DNA from: Clostridia bacterium
GTDB taxonomy: Bacteria > Bacillota > Clostridia > Christensenellales > Aristaeellaceae
Direction of reading: 5' to 3'
DNA: 64,000 nucleotides
Assembly: GCA_017534885.1 (NCBI GenBank)
Contig: JAFXVR010000027.1
Span: forward strand, 57,335-121,334
Both the position numbers and the translations under genes were made by a program. Position 1 is the stretch's first letter. Each line of letters starts with the position of its first letter. This document shows, piece after piece, positions 57,661-64,000 of the stretch. The notes beneath the pieces were generated by a model. The model ran no database searches. It saw nothing but the letters and a program-made list of their open reading frames with translations, and was not told the DNA's origin.

Positions 57661-60600
57661 TCAAGTCCTCCTTTTGAAATTGTTGATGATGTTGCGCAGC
57701 GCGCCGTCCGTTATGGTGCTGAAATCCGGCACGCGAAGGTCGTAGAGATAGTCGCCGGCCTGATGCTCGTCCAGCAGGGGCCGGGTGTACCAGCGCTCGA
57801 TGCCCTGGTAGCCCGTGGGCACATAGTACACCACGTCAAAGCCGATCATGCTCAGGTACAGGGAGAGGATGGCGTCCTCCTGGGAGGGCGGCTCGTCTCC
57901 GCAGAACACGCCCAGCAGCTTGGGGTTGCGGGTCGCAAAGTTGGTGAACTCCTGAATCAGCCGGCGGATTTCCTTGCTCAGGTTCAGGCACACGGACACC
58001 ACGGTGTACTCCGTGCCGTTCTGGTACGTGCCCGCGATCAGCCGCTCGTCCAGCATCAGCTGAAGCTTGTCCAGCAGCAGCTCCTCCATCTCCTGCCGCA
58101 GCAGCCCGTTCTGGTAGCAGCGGTGGGTGCGGATGCGGTCGCGCTGGAGCCGTCCGCCCGCTAAGAACTCGGTGGCGTGGGGGGCGACGGGATTGGGATC
58201 GCCCCGGCGGATGTGGGGGAAAGAGGTGATGGTCACCGTGTCCTTGCCCATCAGCCGCTTGATATCCTGCCAGTACGGGAGAAGCTTGCGCGGATTGCTG
58301 ACGCCGCTCACCTTGGCGAAGAGCACCGGCATGGTGACCGTGCCCCCGGCGGTGGAGAAGCCCGGCCGGTACTGCAGCTCCTGCCGCCAGTACAGGTCGA
58401 TCTCCTCGGCGGTGGAGTGAAGGATGACGCTCTGGGCCTTCGAGAACTGCCTGTCCTGATACATGCCCGCGTCCTGGTGCAGCAGCGTCTGGATGACGCC
58501 CTCGGCCCGGCGGGCGGTGGTGGTCAGGTGGCCGCCCTCCTTGGGGAAAGCGTCTAAGGAGCAGCGGTTCTCATAGTGCAGCTCGTAGAGCAGGGGGTCT
58601 TCGGTGCAGTCCACATGGCCGTCGGGACAGAGGAGGATGACGTCCGCGGGCAGGCGGGCCAGCAGGCGGTAGAACAGGGCCTCCTTGTCATTGCGCGCGC
58701 CGCCGGCCACGAAGACGCAGGCCAGCTGCGGGCGCTTCCACCCGCTGAAGAGCCTTGCCTGGTAGCGCCGGAACCAGCAGATGACGTGCACCGCCGTGTT
58801 GACCAGCACGCCTGTGGCCACGCCCGGCCTGCGGGCCTCCATGCCCATGACCTCCAAAAAGCCCGCGGTCAGCATCCGCTGAAGCTCCAGGGAAGCGCCG
58901 GCCTGCAGGTTGCCGGCCAGCTCCTTCACGGCCTGCTCAGGGCTGGCGTACATGCCCCGGCGGCGCACTTGGGCGATCTCCTCCTGGGTGGGGGGCTCGA
59001 GGCCGCCGTCGATGGGCACCACCTTGCGGCTCTGGCCGCGCATGCGGGTGGCCATCTGCAGAAGCTCGCCCTCGTAGGTGGAGGGGTCTTCACAGCCCAC
59101 GGCGCGCAGGAGCAGGTTGCAGATCAGGCCGGGCTTGTCCGAGCGCTTTTCGGGCAGGCGGGTCACCGCGTCCAGACCGTCGTCCTGCTGAAGCCAGGCG
59201 TTGGTGCACAGGATGCCGCCCTGGGCGGGGGCTGTGCCGCGCTGGGTCCGGACGGGCGCCTGGGGGGCCGGCACCGCGCCGACGCGCCCGCTGCCCCGGG
59301 TCAGGTTGATGCGCCCATCCGGGGCCGCGCCGCCTGTTCCGGCAGGGGTCTCCGCCTGCTTGGGGCTGTGCAGCTGAAAGTGATAGCCAGAGCCGCCCGA
59401 CGCGCCTCCGGAGGGCTGAGCCGCCGGCTGAGGCGCGGTGTTCTGGCTGGCGCGGGACGATCCGCCCATCTGAAAATGGAAGCTTTGCCCGCCGGTCGGC
59501 TGGGCAGCCGGAGCCGACGGCGCTGTCTCCTGCGGCGGCGTCTGCATGCCGCTCATGCGGAAGTGGAAGTTTGATCCGCCGCCGGTGGGCTGGGAGGCCG
59601 GGACAGGCTGCGTCGTCTCCTGCGGCGTCTGCATGCCGCTCATGCGGAAGTGGAAGTTCGATCCGCCGGCGGCGGGCTGGGAAGCCGGGGCAGAAGGCGC
59701 TGTCTCCTGCGGCGGCGTTTGCATGCCGCTCATGCGGAAGTGGAAGTTTGATCCGCCGGTGGGCTGGGAAGCCGGAGCAGGCTGCGCTGTCTCCTGCGGC
59801 GGGGTCTGCATGCCGCTTATGCGGAAGTGGAAGTTTGATCCGCCGCCAGCCGGGTTTGATCCGCCGGCCGGCTGGGAGGCCTGGGTCTGCTGAGGCGCGG
59901 CATTCTGCCGCCCTCCCCCGGCGGGCGATGCGCCGGGCCGGGTGCCCAGCTGCAGCCGGACGCCGCCCTGGGGATGCGTTTGCTGGGTCTGCGCGGGCCG
60001 GACGGGGGTGGGTCGGGGCGCGCCGAGGGGGGCGCGGTTCACCGCGGTGTTTGCGGGCGCGGCGGAGGACGCGGGCTTTCCCTGTCCCATCAGCCGCAGG
60101 GGATCAAAATCCGGGGGAAAGGCGCGCTGGCCAGGCAGCTCAAGGGTCTGCAGGCGGCCGGCGGAACCGGGCTTGCCGGCGGTGTCCAGCAGAAGGGCGT
60201 CACAGCCCGCGCAGGCCACTGCCCAGAGCCAGGACAGCTCATAGGTCCCCGCCTGTCCGCAGAGGATCACCTTGGGCGCGAGACCCGTGCCCACCCGCTG
60301 CAGGGCGTTCAGCGCGGCGTTTTTCAGCCAGCAGAGCAGCTTCACATAGGCGTTGCGCAGCACGGAATCGTTCTTGCCGCTCAGTCTCAGGGCGGTCAGC
60401 TCCCCGCTGAGGGCCTCCGCCAGGTCGTCCAGCACCTTAGGGCGCAGGCCGGGCAGCCAGCCCTCCAGATGGCGGCGCATCTCGCCCTGCTCGGGCACGG
60501 CGCTCACCGGCCCGGTCACCGCGGTCAGCTCCGCCAGTGCCCGGCCGTCCGGGTTGGTCAGGCGGTTCACCGTCAGGGAGGCGGTATCCTGAGCCTTCTC

Positions 60601-60735
60601 CAGCAGCTGGCGCAGGCTGTCCTCCGCGTCCGGCGCGGTGCCGGTCAGCCGCAGGGCATACACAAAACTCCCGCCGCGCGCTGTCACGGGCTGCAGCAGG
60701 GCCTGCAGGTCAGCCGCCTGTTTGATCGTCCACAT
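57661..60735 (-). CDS. YceG-family protein of the Ter cluster, with an inserted repeat region
   Basis: A 1024-residue protein, about twice the length of Bacillus YceG. Residues 1-200 resemble the N-terminal part (KVILCGQAGTYELSWLWAVA, ALLLDTAGKPG). Residues 200-500 are a Gly/Pro/Gln/Ala-rich insertion with six units carrying SNFHFRMSGMQTP-type or YHFQ motifs. Residues about 505-1024 are the main YceG domain: WLQQDDGLDAVTRLPEKRSD, GLICNLLLRAVGCEDP, VVPIDGGLEPPTQEE, ACVFVAGGARNDKEALFYR, GYQGIERWYTRPLLDEHQAG. The function of the family is unresolved; it always neighbours TerD and TelA genes. The linker suggests a binding scaffold. Confidence 0.85.
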   Translation of the reverse strand: MWTIKQAADLQALLQPVTARGGSFVYALRLTGTAPDAEDSLRQLLEKAQDTASLTVNRLTNPDGRALAELTAVTGPVSAVPEQGEMRRHLEGWLPGLRPKVLDDLAEALSGELTALRLSGKNDSVLRNAYVKLLCWLKNAALNALQRVGTGLAPKVILCGQAGTYELSWLWAVACAGCDALLLDTAGKPGSAGRLQTLELPGQRAFPPDFDPLRLMGQGKPASSAAPANTAVNRAPLGAPRPTPVRPAQTQQTHPQGGVRLQLGTRPGASPAGGGRQNAAPQQTQASQPAGGSNPAGGGSNFHFRISGMQTPPQETAQPAPASQPTGGSNFHFRMSGMQTPPQETAPSAPASQPAAGGSNFHFRMSGMQTPQETTQPVPASQPTGGGSNFHFRMSGMQTPPQETAPSAPAAQPTGGQSFHFQMGGSSRASQNTAPQPAAQPSGGASGGSGYHFQLHSPKQAETPAGTGGAAPDGRINLTRGSGRVGAVPAPQAPVRTQRGTAPAQGGILCTNAWLQQDDGLDAVTRLPEKRSDKPGLICNLLLRAVGCEDPSTYEGELLQMATRMRGQSRKVVPIDGGLEPPTQEEIAQVRRRGMYASPEQAVKELAGNLQAGASLELQRMLTAGFLEVMGMEARRPGVATGVLVNTAVHVICWFRRYQARLFSGWKRPQLACVFVAGGARNDKEALFYRLLARLPADVILLCPDGHVDCTEDPLLYELHYENRCSLDAFPKEGGHLTTTARRAEGVIQTLLHQDAGMYQDRQFSKAQSVILHSTAEEIDLYWRQELQYRPGFSTAGGTVTMPVLFAKVSGVSNPRKLLPYWQDIKRLMGKDTVTITSFPHIRRGDPNPVAPHATEFLAGGRLQRDRIRTHRCYQNGLLRQEMEELLLDKLQLMLDERLIAGTYQNGTEYTVVSVCLNLSKEIRRLIQEFTNFATRNPKLLGVFCGDEPPSQEDAILSLYLSMIGFDVVYYVPTGYQGIERWYTRPLLDEHQAGDYLYDLRVPDFSTITDGALRNIINNFKRRT
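59370..59840 (-). repeat. In-frame tandem repeats in yceG (FHFR units)
   Basis: Four near-identical units of about 87-90 bases (NFHFR at residues 301, 330, 360 and 389) followed by two degenerate ones (FHFQ at 419, YHFQ at 451). Each unit is SNFHFR-hydrophobic-SGMQTP, then a Pro/Ala/Gln linker. The near identity of the first four at DNA level indicates recent expansion. Confidence 0.85.
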
Positions 60736-60750
60736 AGCGTTCCTTCCGAT

Positions 60751-61338
60751 TCAGTAAGGGGATTTCTTTTTGAGGCCGCCTGAAATCAGCAGGCCCGCGC
60801 CGCCGCCCACCAGGCCGCCGATGATGTGGGTCAGCTGGCTCACGTTGTCCTGCACGGCGATCATGTCATAGACCTGCTGGCCCAGGTAGAGCAGGGCCAC
60901 CAGGATCAGCGTCAGGGGAATCTCCCCGTCCCCGTGGCCGGTGACCGAGGCCAGCAGGATCATGGCGAACACCACGCCGCTGGCGCCCATCAGCACCACG
61001 CGGGGGAAGAAGATGAAATGGATGACGCCCGTCACCACCGCCGTCACAAGGATCAGCAGCTCGATGGCCGCCTTGCCGTACTTCTCCTCCAGCATCGGCC
61101 CCAGCAGCAGGATGTACATCATGTTGCCGATCAAATGCTGCAGGCTGGCGTGGCCAAAGACGTGCCCCACAAAGCGCACCCAGGTGAGGGGTGAAAGCAG
61201 GCTGGAGCGGTAGACGCTGAACACCGCCAGATTGCTGGCGCCGCCGGTGAGCAGGCTGATCACATAGGCGATGGCGCAGACCGCCGTAAAACCCAGCACC
61301 ACCGGCGCGTTGAACACAATGCGACGCCTCGGACGCAT
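60751..61338 (-). CDS. Rhomboid-family intramembrane serine protease
   Basis: A 195-residue membrane protein with six hydrophobic segments. The start at 61338 (MRPRRRIVF) follows GGAGGG. Catalytic motifs: GHASLQHLIGNMMYILLLGP (Asn72), MGASGVVFAM (Ser120) and SQLTHIIGG (His171). Rhomboids cut membrane-embedded substrates. It lies between terD and yceG with 78 and 15 bases of spacing, so it appears to be part of the Ter operon, which is not a usual member. Confidence 0.92.
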   Translation of the reverse strand: MRPRRRIVFNAPVVLGFTAVCAIAYVISLLTGGASNLAVFSVYRSSLLSPLTWVRFVGHVFGHASLQHLIGNMMYILLLGPMLEEKYGKAAIELLILVTAVVTGVIHFIFFPRVVLMGASGVVFAMILLASVTGHGDGEIPLTLILVALLYLGQQVYDMIAVQDNVSQLTHIIGGLVGGGAGLLISGGLKKKSPY

Positions 61339-61416
61339 CCGCCGCTCCCTCCTTTGTCCGCTGAAAATGCCGCAAAGCGCGAAAGCGGAATCCACCTTCG
61401 CGCCGGGCTGTTATGC

Positions 61417-61995
61417 TTACACGTTGACGCCGTAGTAGCGGCAGAGGGCCTCCAGGCCGCCGCTGAAGCCGCTGCCGATGGCGCAGAACTTCCACTCGTC
61501 GCCGTGGCGGTAGATCTCAGCCACCGCGATGGCGGTCTCGATGGAGTAATCCTCACCCAGGTCATAGCGGAGCAGCTCCTCGTCCGTGTCCTGGTTGACC
61601 ACGCGGATGAAGCTGTTGTTGACCATGCCGAAGTTCTGGCGGCGGGTCTCCGCGTCGTAGATGGTCACCGTGAAGACGATGTGGCTGTATTCGGCGGGAA
61701 TCAGGCTCAGGTCGACCAGAATCTGCTCGTCGTCGCCCTCGCCCTCGCCGGTGCGGTTGTCGCCCGTGGAGGCCACCGCGCCGCTCTTGTGCTGCTGGTT
61801 GCCGTAGAACACAAAGTCGTCGTCGGAGAGCACCTTGCCGCTGTCGCCCAGCATGAACACGCTGGCGTCCAGGTCAAAGTCCGCGCCGGTGTCGAAGGTG
61901 TTGGTATCCCAGCCCAGGCCCACCAGCAGGTGCTTCAGGCCCGCGTTGCCCTTGGTCAGGCTGACTTTCTGCCCTTTGACCAGATTGACTGCCAT
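61417..61995 (-). CDS. TerD-family calcium-binding stress protein (third copy)
   Basis: A 192-residue TerD-domain protein: [64 protein letters not shown] and [19 protein letters not shown]. Acidic Ca2+-binding loops are complete. First gene of the unit terD-rhomboid-yceG-telA, behind a near-consensus promoter. Confidence 0.95.
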   Translation of the reverse strand: MAVNLVKGQKVSLTKGNAGLKHLLVGLGWDTNTFDTGADFDLDASVFMLGDSGKVLSDDDFVFYGNQQHKSGAVASTGDNRTGEGEGDDEQILVDLSLIPAEYSHIVFTVTIYDAETRRQNFGMVNNSFIRVVNQDTDEELLRYDLGEDYSIETAIAVAEIYRHGDEWKFCAIGSGFSGGLEALCRYYGVNV

Positions 61996-62075
61996 CTGAC
62001 TGTACCTCCTCTTGTTTCTCTGTCGCGCTGACGCCCGGAGCGCAGCGGTGTCTGCAGTTTCATAATTCGCGCAAA

Positions 62076-62104
62076 ATTATACCATTCTGCGGAAGGACTG
62101 TCAA
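62076..62104 (-). promoter_or_regulatory. Promoter of the terD-rhomboid-yceG-telA unit
   Basis: On the minus strand TTGACA (62104-62099), 17-base spacer, TATAAT (62081-62076), 81 bases upstream of terD. It abuts the stop codon of the formate-tetrahydrofolate ligase gene. Confidence 0.87.
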
Positions 62105-62106
62105 GC

Positions 62107-63768
62107 TCAGAACAGGCCGGTGATCTTCCCCTCGCTGTCCACATCGATGGCCTCGGCGGCGGGGCGGCGGGGCAGGCCGGGCATGGCGATGATGTCCCCG
62201 GCGAAGGCCACCGCAAAGCCCGCGCCGGCGGAGAGCCGCAGGGAGCGGATGGTCAGCGGATAGCCCTCGGGGGCGGCCAGGCGCTTGGGATCGTCCGAGA
62301 AGGAGTACTGGGTCTTGGCGATGCACACCGGCAGGTCGTCGCGGCCGGCATCAGCCAGTTCCTTCAGCTGCTTTTCCGCGGTGGGGCTGAAGACGACGCT
62401 GCCCGCGTGGTAGATTCTCGTGGCCACGGCAGTGATCTTCTCCCGCAGCGTCATATCATCCGGATAAGTAAAGGAAGGCTTGGCTTCAGATGCGTCCACG
62501 GCCTCCGCCACCAGCGCGGCCAGATCGGTCATGCCCGCGCCGCCGTGGGCCCAGCCGTCCGCCAGGGCGCAGGGCGCGCCCTCCGCCGCGCACCTCTCCC
62601 GGAGCAGAGCCAGCTCGGCCTCCGTGTCCGACACAAAGTGATTGAGGGCCACCACCACGGGCAGTCCCCAGACGTCCCGGATGTTGCGGATGTGGGCGAT
62701 CAGGTTGCTGATACCGGCGCTGAGGGCTTCGAGATTCTCCTCGCCCAGGCGATCCTTCGGGCAGCCGCCGTGATGCTTCAGGGCGCGCACCGTGGCCACC
62801 AGCACCACTGCGCTGGGCCAGAGGCCGGTCTGGCGGCACTTGATGTCGATGAACTTCTCCGCGCCCAGATCCGCGCCGAAGCCCGCCTCGGTCACCACAT
62901 AATCCGCCAGCTGAAGCGCCGTGCGGGTGGCTACCACGCTGTTGCAGCCGTGGGCGATGTTGGCAAAGGGCCCGCCGTGCATCAGGCAGGGGGTGCCATC
63001 GATGGTCTGCACCAGGTTGGGCTTGAGGGCGTCGCGCAGGAGGGCGGTCATGGCGCCGGAGGCGTTCACCATGTCGGCAGTCACAGGCTCGCCCGCGTAA
63101 GTATAGGCCACCACCAGAGAGCCCAGGCGCTTCTTGAGGTCGTTCAGATCGGCAGCTAAGCAGAACACCGCCATGACCTCGCTGGCCGCGGTGATGTCAA
63201 AGCCGTCCTGCCGGGGGTTGCCGTTGGCCTTGCCGCCCAGGCCGCTGACGATATCGCGCAGCTGGCGGTCGTTCACGTCCAGGCAGCGCCGCCAGGTGAC
63301 CCGCCGGGGATCGATGCCCAGCGCGTTGCCCTGCTGAATATGGTTGTCCACCATGGCTGCCAGCAGGTTGTTGGCCGCGGTGATGGCGTGCAGGTCGCCG
63401 GTGAAGTGCAGATTGATCTGCTCCATGGGCAGCACCTGCGCGTAGCCGCCGCCGGCCGCGCCGCCCTTCATGCCGAACACAGGCCCCAGGGAGGGCTCCC
63501 GCAGGGCGAGCATCGCGTTCTTGCCGTTGCGCCTGAGGCCGTCCGCCAGGCCCACGGACACGGTGGTCTTGCCCTCGCCCGCCGGCGTGGGGGTGATGGC
63601 AGTCACCAGGATGAGCCGCCCCGGCTTTTTCTCCGGCAGCAGCGCCGGATCCACCTTGGCCATGAGCCGGCCGTAGGGCGAAAGCGCCTCCTCCGGAATG
63701 CCGGCGGCCCGGGCGATCTCCTGAATGGGACGCGGGGTGACAGACTGGGCGATTTGCAGATCAGTCAT
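62107..63768 (-). CDS. fhs: Formate-tetrahydrofolate ligase
   Basis: A 553-residue enzyme. The start at 63768 (MTDLQIAQSVTPRPI) follows GAGGAGG. Marks: LVTAITPTPAGEGKTTVSVGL (P-loop), REPSLGPVFGMKGGAAGGGY, NLHFTGDLHAITAANNLLAA, RRCLDVNDRQLRDIV and PVVVALNHFVSDTEAE. It activates formate as 10-formyltetrahydrofolate with ATP, feeding purine synthesis, and the Wood-Ljungdahl or glycine pathways in Clostridia. Has its own promoter; no terminator is visible before the terD promoter. Confidence 0.97.
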   Translation of the reverse strand: MTDLQIAQSVTPRPIQEIARAAGIPEEALSPYGRLMAKVDPALLPEKKPGRLILVTAITPTPAGEGKTTVSVGLADGLRRNGKNAMLALREPSLGPVFGMKGGAAGGGYAQVLPMEQINLHFTGDLHAITAANNLLAAMVDNHIQQGNALGIDPRRVTWRRCLDVNDRQLRDIVSGLGGKANGNPRQDGFDITAASEVMAVFCLAADLNDLKKRLGSLVVAYTYAGEPVTADMVNASGAMTALLRDALKPNLVQTIDGTPCLMHGGPFANIAHGCNSVVATRTALQLADYVVTEAGFGADLGAEKFIDIKCRQTGLWPSAVVLVATVRALKHHGGCPKDRLGEENLEALSAGISNLIAHIRNIRDVWGLPVVVALNHFVSDTEAELALLRERCAAEGAPCALADGWAHGGAGMTDLAALVAEAVDASEAKPSFTYPDDMTLREKITAVATRIYHAGSVVFSPTAEKQLKELADAGRDDLPVCIAKTQYSFSDDPKRLAAPEGYPLTIRSLRLSAGAGFAVAFAGDIIAMPGLPRRPAAEAIDVDSEGKITGLF

Positions 63769-63808
63769 GGCTTCCTCCTCTGGACACAGGATTTGGTTTG
63801 CAGGAAGG

Positions 63809-63837
63809 ATTGTACCATAGCGGACGGGTTTTTGCAA
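63809..63837 (-). promoter_or_regulatory. Promoter of the formate-tetrahydrofolate ligase gene
   Basis: On the minus strand TTGCAA (63837-63832), 17-base spacer, TACAAT (63814-63809). Confidence 0.72.
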
Positions 63838-63923
63838 TCAGGGGATTTTTTCTCGAGCAGCCCGTGCAAATTGCAAGTTTAATTGACGCAGGTCATACAG
63901 GGATGCGAAGGGGCAGTACTGGG

Positions 63924-63980
63924 GATTTGGTTCAGCCATGAAGGAGGGGCGTAGCCCCGACGGAATGGCTGAACCAAATC
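63924..63980. repeat. 57-bp nested hairpin at the window edge
   Basis: A perfect 16-bp outer stem (GATTTGGTTCAGCCAT/ATGGCTGAACCAAATC), a symmetric 6 x 6 purine-rich internal loop (GAAGGA opposite GACGGA), and an inner 5-bp GGGGC/GCCCC stem with GTA loop. Upstream of the fhs promoter and not near a visible stop codon. Could be a terminator of a gene to the right, a repeat element or a structured RNA; no second copy in this window. Confidence 0.6.
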
Positions 63981-64000
63981 GCGCGCCAGGAACCCTCAGG

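Overview
This 64 kb window is a gene-dense, high-G+C (roughly 60-65 % by eye) chromosomal segment of an anaerobic member of the Bacillota, most likely a gut or rumen Clostridia. Support comes from the infC-rpmI-rplT operon behind an attenuated leader, an FMN riboswitch in front of a RibU-type transporter, a SpoIID-family protein, CsoR copper control, formate-tetrahydrofolate ligase, intracellular GH10/GH31/GH43 enzymes, strong AGGAGG ribosome binding sites and near-consensus TTGACA-17 bp-TATAAT promoters. I cannot name a genus. No tRNA, rRNA, insertion sequence with transposase, prophage or CRISPR array was seen.

Layout. 1-5 kb: the end of typA, a small YunG-like protein, an M16C peptidase and an HTH/ParB-like fusion. 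4.7-9 kb (minus): SpoIID-like protein, aroB and aroF; aroF sits behind a perfect promoter, a Phe-rich 20-residue leader peptide and a terminator, which reads as a phenylalanine attenuator. 9-11.2 kb: two overlapping G3E (CobW-type) GTPases, one with a long His/Asp repeat. 11.4-16.4 kb (plus): IF3-L35-L20 operon with leader, then a HAD phosphatase, SH3 and NusG-II secreted proteins, a Gx transporter and a methyltransferase. 16.5-20.5 kb: a 5'-truncated BspA-like surface protein and the copper ATPase CopA. 20.7-26 kb: a PutP-type symporter and a heterodimeric ABC exporter. 26.2-29.3 kb: copZ-csoR, then rimI-tsaB-tsaE-ribU downstream of an FMN riboswitch.

29.4-49.6 kb is an accessory carbohydrate and efflux region: GH43 and DUF5060-type glycosidases, an ABC exporter, a MATE pump, a nitroreductase-GH10-AEC-isomerase-FMN oxidase gene run, a divergent MerR regulator, housekeeping genes (DUF503, thpR, tag), a lipoprotein, and a four-gene sugar oxidation operon (two dehydrogenases, a lactonase-like amidohydrolase, a GH31 enzyme). 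The MATE and nitroreductase promoters share a 19-bp-spacer MerR operator. A 24-codon GH43 relic sits at 49.6 kb.

49.6-64 kb: a TetR-flavoprotein operon, a small membrane-protein gene interrupted by a 96-bp palindromic element with a 3-bp target duplication, then a stress cluster of the tellurite-resistance (Ter) type (three TerD proteins, TelA, an unusually repeat-expanded YceG, a rhomboid protease and a Ca2+ P-type ATPase), and formate-tetrahydrofolate ligase. Three copies of a long palindromic repeat (at 0.3, 52.1 and 53.5 kb) are dispersed in the window; two bracket a terD pair. Start codons were moved inward from the longest reading frame wherever a ribosome binding site and family alignment required it.
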